A stretch of DNA of 64,000 bases from Deltaproteobacteria bacterium. Its GTDB lineage: Bacteria > Myxococcota_A > UBA9160 > UBA4427. A program made the translations under genes and the position numbers. The DNA lies in contig JAJDAO010000051.1 in the NCBI GenBank assembly GCA_029261835.1, positions 1 to 64,000 of the forward strand. The letters run 5' to 3'. A model generated the notes under the pieces. That model was not told where the DNA came from, did not search any database, and saw nothing but the letters and a program-made list of their open reading frames with translations. This document shows, in pieces, positions 45,210 through 53,309 of this stretch (its first letter is position 1; every line of letters begins with the position of its first letter).

Positions 45210-46618
45210 ACGCGCAGACGACACAGGGCGAGCTTCCCCTGGTTCTGGTGGCGGACGACAAGAAGAACATGGTGCGCCTGATGGCCAAGGTGCTTCAACC
45301 CGACGCCCGCGTGTGTACGGCGAGCGGTGGCACCGAGGCGCTGCGCATCGTCGAGAACGAGCCGGTCGACGTCGTGTTGTCCGACCTCCGAATGCCCGAC
45401 ATGGACGGCATCGAGCTGCTGAAGCGCTGCAAAGAGATCCGGCCACAGGTGCAGTTCATCCTGATGACCGCCTACGCCTCGACCCTCACCGCGATCGAGG
45501 CCCTGAGACTGGGCGCCTACGACTACCTCACGAAGCCGTTCGAGCCCGAGGAGGCACGAGCCATCGTGCTGCGTGCCATCGGGAGAGCGGCGGCCTCTCG
45601 CTCCGAGCCTCTCGGCGGGGACTCGCGCGAAGAGATTCTTCCCGGAACGATCGCTCGATCGGACGCCATGCGCGAGCTGGGCTCGCTCGTTCGACGTGTG
45701 GCGCAGAGCGACGCGACGACGCTGATTCTCGGTGAGACGGGAACCGGGAAAGAACTCGTCGCCCGTGCGATCCATGCCTTGAGCCCACGTGCGCGCGGCC
45801 ACTTCGTGCCGGTCAACTGCGCCACTATCCCCGTCGATCTGCTCGAGAGCGAGCTCTTCGGCTATGTGAAGGGCTCGTTCACCGGTGCCACTGTCGACCG
45901 GGCTGGGCTGTTCGAGCAGGCCGACCAGGGAACGCTATTCCTCGATGAGATCGCGGAGATGCGATTCTCGCTACAGGCGAAGCTCACGCGGGCGCTGGAA
46001 GAGCGGGCCATCCGCCGGCTTGGGGAAGGCGCTGAGCGGGCGATCGATACTCGCATCGTCACGGCCACGCACCGTGATATCGAGAGCATGGTCTCCGCTG
46101 AGACCTTTCGAGCGGACCTCTGGTACCGCCTGAACGTGGCGGTCGTGAGAATACCTCCGCTTCGCGAGCGCAGAGAAGACGTGGAGCTCCTGGCGGCGCA
46201 CTTCTTGCGCGAGCGCGCGCCCGCGTACCGCCAGCAGATCATCGGCTTCACCCGGGCCGCCGTAGCGGCCATGAATGAATACGACTGGCCGGGAAACGTG
46301 CGTCAGCTGCGCGCAGCGGTCGAGAGAGCCTGTGTCGTCTCGACACATGAGAGGATCGACGTTGGTGACCTTCCCCCCGAAGTCGTCGGCCTGGAGCCTC
46401 GCGAGAGCGGCATGGCGAGACTCGCAGATCTGAGTTGGGCGGAGGCCGGCGAGCAGGGGCGCATCATGACCGCCCGGAGCTACCTCGAGGAGGTGCTCCG
46501 GCGACACGAGGGACAGGTCAGCGATGCCGCCAGCCATGCCGGTGTCGAGCGCGAGAGCTTCTACCGCCTGCTGCGGCGCTTCGGTGTCGACCCCAACCCG
46601 CACCGCGGGCAGAAGTGA
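45206..46618 (+). CDS. Sigma-54-dependent NtrC-family response regulator
   Basis: The protein is 470 residues. The receiver (1-120) has LVADDKKN, the phospho-acceptor Asp in VLSDLRMPDMDG and the Lys in YLTKPFEP. The AAA+ sigma-54 activator domain (about 150-380) has Walker A GETGTGKE and the loop GSFTGA at 223-228; the standard loop is GAFTGA. A Fis-type helix-turn-helix is at the C-terminus (VSDAASHAGVERESFYRLLRRFGV). It should activate sigma-54 promoters when phosphorylated by the adjacent kinase. It converges on the ABC permease gene. Targets were not identified in this window. Confidence 0.93.
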   Translation: MNAQTTQGELPLVLVADDKKNMVRLMAKVLQPDARVCTASGGTEALRIVENEPVDVVLSDLRMPDMDGIELLKRCKEIRPQVQFILMTAYASTLTAIEALRLGAYDYLTKPFEPEEARAIVLRAIGRAAASRSEPLGGDSREEILPGTIARSDAMRELGSLVRRVAQSDATTLILGETGTGKELVARAIHALSPRARGHFVPVNCATIPVDLLESELFGYVKGSFTGATVDRAGLFEQADQGTLFLDEIAEMRFSLQAKLTRALEERAIRRLGEGAERAIDTRIVTATHRDIESMVSAETFRADLWYRLNVAVVRIPPLRERREDVELLAAHFLRERAPAYRQQIIGFTRAAVAAMNEYDWPGNVRQLRAAVERACVVSTHERIDVGDLPPEVVGLEPRESGMARLADLSWAEAGEQGRIMTARSYLEEVLRRHEGQVSDAASHAGVERESFYRLLRRFGVDPNPHRGQK

Positions 46619-46658
46619 GGCGCGGCCCACGCGCGTGGCCACCCGCCGGCGCGGCTCG

Positions 46659-47462
46659 CTATGTGATTTCGTAGCGCCGAAACGAAGAGACCAGCAGTGC
46701 CACGCCGCCCGCCGCCCAGAGGACGAGCCGCAGCGCCACGCTGAGAACATCCGCGTTCTCCGGGATGCGTCCCGACCAGGGGGCAAGCGCCACGGCGATG
46801 GAGCTGGCGAGCGGCGGGCCGAGCTGGTCGAGGACACCGTATAGACCGCGCAGCTCGATGCCCGAGAGCGAGGCGAGATTCAGCAGCGAAAAGCCCGTCA
46901 CCACCGTGATGACGAAGAGCATGGTTGCGATTCGTGGCAGGTAGAGCGACGCCGTCATCGCCAGCGAGGCCACGGCGATCGCGCTGAGAATACACGCGAC
47001 TGTGGCGACAACAGCCGGCGCCAGCGGCAGAGCATTGCGCGTGCTGAGGAAGAACGATGCGCCGCCGAGCACGATCACGGCGGCCGCCAGCGAGACCAGC
47101 AGTGAGCCGGCCAGGCGTGAAAGCGCAAACGTGTCGCGCGCGACTGGCCGCGCGAGCACGAGGCGCGCGCTGCCGTCGTCGAGACTCTCGCTGAGATGAT
47201 CCGAAGCCAGCAGCCCCGCGAGCGTGACTGTCCAGAGCGCAAGCACGCAGAAGACCGCCATGCCCGCCCAGCCCAGCACATCGACCGACTGCGCGATATC
47301 GCCCCGGAGATCGATGCTGGCGTTGCACGAGGTGCAGCGATCGAGCGTCGTGAGGCACAGAAAGCAGAGAACCAGCACGGCCAACACGACCCGGCGCCGC
47401 GCCGCATCGCGTACCGCCTCCACAGTCAGGAGTCGCAACGCCGCCATGTCGAGCCGGCTCAC
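46659..47462 (-). CDS. ABC-2-type transporter permease
   Basis: The protein is about 267 residues with around six membrane helices and an N-terminal cytoplasmic part (LRLLTVEAVRDAARRRVVLAV), the usual layout of ABC-2-type or NosY-like permeases. A CTSC pair in the first extracytoplasmic loop is unusual and could bind metal or form a disulfide. The GTG at 47462 overlaps the ATPase stop by four bases (GTGA); an internal ATG at 47447 is an alternative. The exported substrate is unknown. Confidence 0.82.
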   Translation of the reverse strand: MSRLDMAALRLLTVEAVRDAARRRVVLAVLVLCFLCLTTLDRCTSCNASIDLRGDIAQSVDVLGWAGMAVFCVLALWTVTLAGLLASDHLSESLDDGSARLVLARPVARDTFALSRLAGSLLVSLAAAVIVLGGASFFLSTRNALPLAPAVVATVACILSAIAVASLAMTASLYLPRIATMLFVITVVTGFSLLNLASLSGIELRGLYGVLDQLGPPLASSIAVALAPWSGRIPENADVLSVALRLVLWAAGGVALLVSSFRRYEIT

Positions 47463-48181
47463 TCCCGCCCCCCGCCACGCACGAGCCTCACGAAGGCGTC
47501 TTCGAGCTGCTCGCCGTCTCGCACCAGCTCCTCGACTGTTCCCGCCGCGACGACCCGGCCCTCGTGAAGAATCGCCACGCGATCGCAGGTGCGCTCGACC
47601 TCCGAGAGCACGTGTGAGCTCACCAGTACTGTACAGCCGCGCTCGCGTGCGCCGACGATCCAATCGCGCGCGTCGCGCATGCCGATCGGGTCGAGGCCGG
47701 AAGTCGGCTCGTCGAGCAGCAGTAGCCGTGGGTGCGCGAGCAGCGCCTGGGCGAAGCCGACGCGCTGAGCCAGCCCTTTGGAGAGATCCGCGAGGCGATC
47801 TTGCTGGCGCTCCGCGATGCCGGTGAGCTCGCTGACGGCGTCGACCTCGCGCTCGAGATCGCTACCCAGCAGACCAGCGAGTCGGCCGTGCAACAACAAG
47901 AAGCCACGGCTGGTCATGCGTCCCGGCAGCTCCAGCTGCTCGGGCAGGTACCCGACGCCGAGCCGTGCACGGGGGCTTGCGGGGTCCGCGCCCTGTAACC
48001 GGACGGATCCCTCGCTCGGGCGCGCGAAGCCGAGCAGCAGGCGCAGCGCCGTGGTCTTGCCCGCGCCATTGGGACCGAGCAGCCCCAGCGCGGTGCCGCG
48101 CGACAGCTCGAGGCTGACGCCAGCGAGAGCAGTCCGCGCCTCATAGCGCTTGGTCACATTGTCGAACGTGAAGGCGGGCAC
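47459..48181 (-). CDS. ABC transporter ATP-binding protein
   Basis: The protein is 240 residues and complete: Walker A GPNGAGKTT (near 36), Q-loop YLPEQ, signature LSKGLAQR (variant of LSGGQ), Walker B LLLLDEPTSGLDP and the H-loop Ser-Ser-His. The C-terminal part suits the NatA/NosF-type exporters. Its partner permease overlaps by four bases. The start is 54 bases from the left end of the foldback element, which therefore occupies the promoter area and may affect expression. Confidence 0.93.
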   Translation of the reverse strand: MPAFTFDNVTKRYEARTALAGVSLELSRGTALGLLGPNGAGKTTALRLLLGFARPSEGSVRLQGADPASPRARLGVGYLPEQLELPGRMTSRGFLLLHGRLAGLLGSDLEREVDAVSELTGIAERQQDRLADLSKGLAQRVGFAQALLAHPRLLLLDEPTSGLDPIGMRDARDWIVGARERGCTVLVSSHVLSEVERTCDRVAILHEGRVVAAGTVEELVRDGEQLEDAFVRLVRGGGRE

Positions 48182-48235
48182 GCGCCGGAGCCTAACACGG
48201 CCGGGCGGGGCAGGGCGGTGCAGCGACTTGCGAGG

Positions 48236-48445
48236 CTAGAAGCTGTCTCATAGACCCCGGACCGAGTCGGGTGCGTGAATTCGGCCCGAGGTCGAGACGC
48301 GAAACCGCAGGCATAGCCGTAGCTACGGCAAGGTTTCGCGGTCCACGCAGTGACCGGGAAGCCCAGCTCCGCTGGGCCCCCAACAAAGAGCTCGGGCCGA
48401 AGGCACGTGCCAGGCGACGGGAGGGGTTTATGAGATAGCTTCTAG
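48236..48445. mobile_element. Complete 210-base foldback/MITE-like element
   Basis: The element is bounded by CTAG on both sides (48236-48239 and 48442-48445). Its two ends are inverted copies: 21 of the first 23 bases match, then the match continues in patches (TTCGGCCCGAG on both arms) to about 60 bases inward. Inside are the palindrome GCCGTAGCTACGGC at 48315-48328 and a hairpin GCCCAGC-TCC-GCTGGGC at 48361-48377. No protein is encoded. CTAG borders are consistent with a four-base YTAR target duplication as made by IS5-type elements, but CTAG is self-complementary, so this is uncertain. A second copy is at 1-90. Confidence 0.8.
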
Positions 48446-49527
48446 ATGACGTCGACGGCGCGCTGGCGCAGCCAGTGGTCTACCAGCACCAAGCAGACCA
48501 TGGCTTCCACGATCGGTACCGCACGTGGCAGCACGCAGGGGTCGTGACGGCCCTGAGCCTCCAAGGTGACGGGCACTCCAGCACGGTCGATGGTCTGCTG
48601 CGGGACGCTGATGGTTGCGGTCGGCTTGAAGGCGACGCGCAGCTCGATCGGCTCGCCGTTGCTGATACCGCCCTGCACGCCACCCGAGCGGTTGCTGGTG
48701 GTGTGGGGCCGCCCGTCCTCACCCAGCACGAAGGGGTCGTTGTGTTGACTGCCGGTGAGCTCCGTGCCCGCGAAGCCGCTGCCGATCTCGAAACCCTTCG
48801 AGGCCGGCAGGGACATCAAGGCCGCCGCCAACTCCGCCTCCAGCTTGCCAAAGACGGGCTCGCCCAGCCCGGCGGGCACGCCCCGGGCCACACACGCGAG
48901 AACGCCGCCCACGGAGTCGCCCCGCCGCCGCACGTCGTCGATGCGCTCGATCATTCGCTCCGCCGCCGCGGCATCTGGACAGCGTGCGATGCTGGCGTCG
49001 ACTTCGGCTCGTGTTACGTGGCGTGAATCGACTTTCGCCTCGATCTCTTGGATCCGCTGCACCCAAGCGACGACCTCCACGCCGAGGGACTCGGCCAGCA
49101 GCTTGCGCGCCACGGCACCGGCCGCCACGCGCCCGATGGTTTCGCGCGCGCTCGCCCGTCCGCCGCCTTGCCAGTTGCGGACGCCGTATTTCGCCTCGGT
49201 GGTGAAGTCGGCGTGAGACGGCCGATACAGATCCTTGAGATTCTGGTAGGCACCGGGTCGCGCGTCGTGGTTGCGCACGAGGATCGCGATCGGGCTGCCG
49301 ATCGTCTGGCCCTCGAAGACCCCCGACAGGATCTCGGCGCGGTCGTCCTCCTGGCGGGGCGTCGTCAGCCGACTCTGGCCGGGCCGGCGACGGTCCAGGT
49401 CGCCCTGGATTTGCTCGGTCGTCAGCGCGAGCCGCGGTGGGCAGCCGTCGATCACGACTCCGACGCCGCCGCCGTGTGACTCGCCGAAGGTGGTGATTCT
49501 GAAGACTCTTCCGAAGCTGCTGCTCAC
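48442..49527 (-). CDS. aroC: Chorismate synthase
   Basis: The protein is 361 residues, the normal size. It converts EPSP to chorismate using reduced FMN. Signatures present: [15 protein letters not shown] at the N-terminus, [25 protein letters not shown] and [10 protein letters not shown], then [14 protein letters not shown]. The GTG at 49527 is chosen by the family start; a second GTG lies two codons upstream. Its TAG stop is the CTAG border of the foldback element, so the insertion sits exactly at the gene end and the native last residues may have been changed slightly. Confidence 0.96.
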   Translation of the reverse strand: MSSSFGRVFRITTFGESHGGGVGVVIDGCPPRLALTTEQIQGDLDRRRPGQSRLTTPRQEDDRAEILSGVFEGQTIGSPIAILVRNHDARPGAYQNLKDLYRPSHADFTTEAKYGVRNWQGGGRASARETIGRVAAGAVARKLLAESLGVEVVAWVQRIQEIEAKVDSRHVTRAEVDASIARCPDAAAAERMIERIDDVRRRGDSVGGVLACVARGVPAGLGEPVFGKLEAELAAALMSLPASKGFEIGSGFAGTELTGSQHNDPFVLGEDGRPHTTSNRSGGVQGGISNGEPIELRVAFKPTATISVPQQTIDRAGVPVTLEAQGRHDPCVLPRAVPIVEAMVCLVLVDHWLRQRAVDVI

Positions 49528-49622
49528 GTCCACGACCCCGTATTCGCCCGCCCGCTCAGGGTACCGACATCCTCCAGCCCCCGCCCGCCTTGGTCGCACT
49601 ACCGTGTGATAGCATCACCTGC

Positions 49623-50048
49623 ATGTCACGGAGCCTCGACGACGAGGAGCGCAGCTGGGAGGAGGCGGCCGGCATGCGTCCGAGGTCATCGCCGGGGTGC
49701 GACTTCGAGGCCGAGCCCGATGAGCGCAACTGGGCCGTGGCGGCCCAGCTCGCGAGCTTCGCGGGCTGCTTCGTGCCCCTCTGCAATATCGCGGGCCCGC
49801 TCGCCATCTGGCTGATGAAGCGCGACGAATCGCCCTTTATCGAGATCCATGCGCGAGAGTCGCTGAACTTCCAGATCAGCCTCACGATCTATCTGGCCAT
49901 CGCCGGCCTGCTCGTCTACGTGCTGATCGGCTTGCTGCTTCTTCCGCTGCTCATCGTGTTCGGTGCCGTCGTCGTGGTGCTGGCCGCACTCGCGGCGAGT
50001 CGCGGGGAGGTCTATCGCTATCCCTTCAGCATCCGCCTGGTCTCATAG
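49623..50048 (+). CDS. DUF4870 (Tic20-like) small membrane protein
   Basis: The protein is 141 residues. A charged N-terminal third precedes the DUF4870 pattern: WAVAAQLASFAGCFVPLCNIAGPLAIWLMKRD, then the conserved FIEIHARESLNFQIS block, and two further helices ending in a short Tyr-rich tail (YRYPFSIRLV). Three to four membrane segments. The function of the family is unknown. The gene is divergent from aroC and 33 bases ahead of the DTW-domain gene. Confidence 0.85.
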   Translation: MSRSLDDEERSWEEAAGMRPRSSPGCDFEAEPDERNWAVAAQLASFAGCFVPLCNIAGPLAIWLMKRDESPFIEIHARESLNFQISLTIYLAIAGLLVYVLIGLLLLPLLIVFGAVVVVLAALAASRGEVYRYPFSIRLVS

Positions 50049-50081
50049 CGCGCGAGCGCGACGCCGGGTTGAAAGGCAGCG

Positions 50082-50741
50082 GTGATCGAATCCCCAACGC
50101 AGATGGACCAGCCGACGCGCCAGAACTGCTATCACTGCTTCAAGCCGCTGCCGCTCTGCCTCTGTGCTCGGCTGCAGCGGGTTGCGAACCGCACGGCCAT
50201 CACGATCCTGCAGCATCCCCGAGAGCGCTTTCACGCCTTGGGGACCGCGCGGATTGCCCGTCTTGGGCTCGAGAACGTGCGGCTTCTGTCTCCGCGCGGC
50301 GTCGCCTCGCGAAGTCTCCGCATTCCCCCCTGTGCGACGCCCGGCACAGGCCTGCTCTTTCCGAGCAAGACGGCGCGTGAGCTCGACGCGACAGAGCGCG
50401 ACGAGATTCCCGACGGGCTCGTCATCCTCGATGGCACCTGGTCGCACGTCCGCGGTCTCTACCGCGCCAACCCCTGGCTGCACGCGCTTCCTCACTTTGC
50501 CCTCACCCCCGCTGCGCCCAGCCGCTACCGCATACGCCGGGAGCCTCGTGCCGACTATGTTTCGAGCATCGAGGCCATCGTTCAGGCTCTTCGAATCATC
50601 GAGCCCGAGACGCCTGGACTCGACGGCCTGCTCGCGGTCTTCGACAGCATGATCGACGATCAGGTCGCCTACGCGCACCGGCGTCCGCGCAAGCCGGAGC
50701 GCAAGCTGCTGCGGCGCGCGCTTCGTAGCGCCCCGGCGTGA
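50082..50741 (+). CDS. DTW-domain tRNA-uridine aminocarboxypropyltransferase
   Basis: The protein is 219 residues. The N-terminal cysteines (CYHCFKPLPLCLC) form a probable zinc site and the motif LDGTWSHVRGLY is the DTW/Y core with Asp, Thr and Trp. DTW proteins (TapT type) add the acp group to a tRNA uridine from SAM. Basic residues near the C-terminus fit RNA binding. The start is GTG 50082; the ATG seven codons later is an alternative. The exact tRNA site is inferred only. Confidence 0.85.
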   Translation: MIESPTQMDQPTRQNCYHCFKPLPLCLCARLQRVANRTAITILQHPRERFHALGTARIARLGLENVRLLSPRGVASRSLRIPPCATPGTGLLFPSKTARELDATERDEIPDGLVILDGTWSHVRGLYRANPWLHALPHFALTPAAPSRYRIRREPRADYVSSIEAIVQALRIIEPETPGLDGLLAVFDSMIDDQVAYAHRRPRKPERKLLRRALRSAPA

Positions 50742-50800
50742 CAGGCTCCGGGTAGCGACAGGGGAGTGCCCACGGCGGCCTCGAATGTGGAAGGAGTGAC

Positions 50801-51580
50801 ATGCCGGCGCAAACGCGTGTGGCCGTGGTGACGGGTGCGAGTCGCGGCATCGGCAAGGCGCTCTGCCGCGATCTCGCCGCCGCGGGCTACGACGTCGTCT
50901 GCGCCGCACGGTCGAGCTCGGCAAAGGGCACGCCGGCCCGCTTGCCGGGCACCGTCGAGGAGACTGCCAGCGAGGTGGAGGCGCGCGGTCGACGCGCCAT
51001 GGCGGTCGCGCTCGACGTGCGCGGCGAGCCGGCGGTTGCCGAGCTGGCCGACCGCGTGTACCGCGAGTGGGGGCGCTGCGACCTGCTGGTGAACAACGCG
51101 GCCATCGCCCCGCCCGGCCGCGCGCTCGACGACAGCACGGCGCGTTTTCGGCTGGCGGTCGACGTCAACCTCAACGGCCCGTTCTACCTCTGCTACCACC
51201 TGGGTCGCCGCATGCGCGAGGCGGGCGATGGACGCATCGTGAACATCTCGTCCGCCGTGGCGCAGCTCCCCGCTTTCGGGCGCACGAGCTACACCGTGAC
51301 GAAACGCGGGCTCGAAGCGCTCGGCGAGTCGCTCGCCTGTGAGCTGGCGGGGCGGGTGGCGGTCAACTGCATCCGGCTCGAACTGCCCGTGTGGACGGAG
51401 GGCTTCGAAGCCACTCTGCCCGAGGGCGCCGATACGTCCTCGTTCGAGGACCCGGTCATCATGTCCGACGCCGTTCTGTGGCTGACGCGTCAGCCCCTGG
51501 ACTATACGGGTCAGATCCTGACGATCGGCGAACTTCGTGAGCGCGGAGCGGTTCGCCCACGGACGCCGGTCATGCGCTGA
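50801..51580 (+). CDS. Short-chain dehydrogenase/reductase
   Basis: The protein is 259 residues, with TGASRGIG at residues 11-18, NNAA in place of NNAG near 100, and the catalytic Ser (NISSAVAQ) and YTVTKRG. The C-terminal part (RLELPVWTEGFEATLPEG) is consistent with a substrate lid. It would oxidise or reduce an alcohol or ketone with NAD(P)H. The ATG is preceded by GGAAGGAGTGAC. No pathway partner is adjacent, so the substrate is open. Confidence 0.9.
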   Translation: MPAQTRVAVVTGASRGIGKALCRDLAAAGYDVVCAARSSSAKGTPARLPGTVEETASEVEARGRRAMAVALDVRGEPAVAELADRVYREWGRCDLLVNNAAIAPPGRALDDSTARFRLAVDVNLNGPFYLCYHLGRRMREAGDGRIVNISSAVAQLPAFGRTSYTVTKRGLEALGESLACELAGRVAVNCIRLELPVWTEGFEATLPEGADTSSFEDPVIMSDAVLWLTRQPLDYTGQILTIGELRERGAVRPRTPVMR

Positions 51581-52172
51581 TTCATGCACAGCGGCCCGTC
51601 CCAGAGCGAACGAAGAAAAAGCCCGAGTCGTTCCCGCGATTGCCCTCGGTTCGCGCTGGCACAATTCTGACGATCGCGTTTCGACACTCGGCTCGACGCT
51701 TGGACTCGGCCGGGCAGTTTCCCTTTGATCCGGGCGGTTTGCCGCTTGCTTTCCGGATAGAAGGACGGGTCTTCTCATACGGAAGCCCGTCGGTGGTTGG
51801 ATTGGGTCTTTCCCGGTGCGACATCGGGTCGCGGGCGACTGAGCCGAAGGTAGTTGCGGATCCGTGGCCGCGCGAACGACTGCATTCTTATTCAAATCAG
51901 CGAGTTGCAGTGCCTTGATCCCGGCTTCGGTGGCGGCGAGCGACGGCAAATCCGAAGCGGGCTTCGTCCGGCTTCGCCTCCGACGATCTCGAGACAACGC
52001 TTCGGTGTATTCCCCTGACATTTGCGGCTAAGCCCCCATAGCTGAGGTTTCTCACCGAAGTAGATTCTTATGGTGAGACTGAAGTAGCTACCAGCCAGGC
52101 CACAACGATCGCCACCACGGCACTCGACGCGGGAATCCGGTAGAGGCGGTGGGGAAGAGGGGGGGACCCGGA
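51581..52172. other. Long intergenic region, about 590 bases
   Basis: No supported coding sequence was found in any frame; short open frames here lack family features. The last 150 bases (52020-52172) are less GC-rich and probably hold the promoter for the NarL-type regulator. A TGGCAC at 51657-51662 is not followed by a sigma-54 minus-12 GC. Confidence 0.4.
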
Positions 52173-52814
52173 ATGACGACCATCGTCGTTGCAGATGATC
52201 ACAAGATCGTCCGTGAGGGACTCGTGAGACTGCTCGAGGAGCGAGAGGACTTTACCGTCATCGGAGAAGCCTCGGACGGCGAAGAGGCGGTCCAGATGGT
52301 GATGGACAAGCAGCCGGACGTTGTCATCATGGACATCTGGATGCCGCGCCTGGGCGGGATCGATGCCACCCGGCGCATTGGCAAGAAGGGATCGAGCGCG
52401 AAGATCCTCGTCCTCTCGATGCACGAAAGCCGCACCTACGTCGAAGAGGTGCTGCGCGCCGGCGCGGCGGGCTACATCGTGAAGAACTCGGCGCCCTCCG
52501 ACCTCATCCAGGCCATCGATGCGGTTTGCTCAGGTGCCTCCTATCTATCACCCGCGATTACTCAGCAGGTGGTCGACGCGATCGCACGACCGGGGGACGA
52601 GACGCCGAGCGGCGTATCGATTCTCACCGATCGTGAACGCGAGGTGCTGCAGCTCATCGCCGAAGGACTGTCGAGCAAGGAGATCGCCAACATGCTCGGC
52701 GTCTCGCTCAAGACGATCGACTCACATCGCTCGAACCTGATGGAGAAGCTAGACATCCACAAGGTCTCGGGTCTGGTTCGCTTCGCGATCCGCGCGGGCC
52801 TGGTCGAGCCGTAG
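52173..52814 (+). CDS. NarL/LuxR-family response regulator
   Basis: The protein is 213 residues, with a receiver (1-120; VADDHKIVREGL, phospho-acceptor Asp54 in VIMDIWMP, Lys in YIVKNSA) and a LuxR-type helix-turn-helix at the C-terminus (LTDREREVLQLIAEGLSSKEIANMLGVSLKTIDSHRSNLMEKLD, split at the turn). It should bind DNA on phosphorylation. The ATG at 52173 follows a purine-rich site. Its cognate kinase is not certain; the hybrid kinase is downstream but separated by 495 bases. Confidence 0.95.
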   Translation: MTTIVVADDHKIVREGLVRLLEEREDFTVIGEASDGEEAVQMVMDKQPDVVIMDIWMPRLGGIDATRRIGKKGSSAKILVLSMHESRTYVEEVLRAGAAGYIVKNSAPSDLIQAIDAVCSGASYLSPAITQQVVDAIARPGDETPSGVSILTDREREVLQLIAEGLSSKEIANMLGVSLKTIDSHRSNLMEKLDIHKVSGLVRFAIRAGLVEP

Positions 52815-52842
52815 TTCGAACTCCCACCTGCGTACCGGGCTG

Positions 52843-52864
52843 CCACGCCGATCTCTAGGCGTGG
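52843..52864 (+). terminator. Hairpin after NarL-type regulator
   Basis: CCACGCC (52843-52849) pairs perfectly with GGCGTGG (52858-52864), loop of eight bases, 28 bases after the regulator stop. It has no U-tract, so it is a weak candidate. Confidence 0.4.
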
Positions 52865-53042
52865 TGGGCTCATGAGTGGCGCCCGCGGCGCACAGCCGCG
52901 CGGCCTCCCTCGCCCCCGTTCCGCTCGGCACGCGCGCCCGGGTGAAGGCGCAGATCGCGGCATTCCAAAGGCCGCGGTGCGCCGGGCCAAAACGCCCAGC
53001 TCGAAAGCCGATTCTGCTCCTTGCTTCGGGGCTTTTACTGAG

Positions 53043-53083
53043 AAGTTGCCGGAGAGCTGCGGCTCCAGCCGCACGCAACTTTT
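53043..53083 (+). terminator. Nested hairpin with terminal T-run
   Basis: AAGTTGC (53043-53049) pairs with GCAACTT (53075-53081). Inside, TGCGGCT-CC-AGCCGCA (53058-53073) forms a perfect 7-bp hairpin. The structure ends in TTTT (53080-53083), so it resembles an intrinsic terminator on the plus strand that would shield the hybrid kinase gene from read-through. Confidence 0.5.
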
Positions 53084-53309
53084 CCGCCACCATTAAAGCC
53101 GGCTGTAGGAATAGTCGAAGATGGGGTGTCGCCGGCGCCCCGCCCGGCGCGAATCGGCAAGGGACTCGGCGGAGCGAGTCGGGGGCACGCGGATGATGAG
53201 GGGCGTTTTCGAAGTTCGGGCAGGTGACAGCCCCCAGGCCCGACCGCGGTGTGCCACGAGGCGATCCTCGGGAGAGACGCCGAGAACCGGATGCGCAGCG
53301 GAGCGGGTC

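Larger units (their letters stand above)
52815..53309. other. Intergenic region between regulator and hybrid kinase
   Basis: About 495 bases without a supported gene. It contains two terminator-like hairpins (52843-52864 and 53043-53083), listed separately, then the probable promoter of the hybrid kinase. Confidence 0.45.

Noticed and set aside
46620..46658. Terminator between the NtrC-type gene and the ABC permease gene
   Set aside because: GGCCCACGCGCGTGGCC is an imperfect palindrome with no loop and no U-tract.
51657..51674. Sigma-54 promoter-like TGGCAC upstream of the NarL-type regulator
   Set aside because: The minus-12 element lacks GC at the required spacing and it is about 500 bases from the gene.
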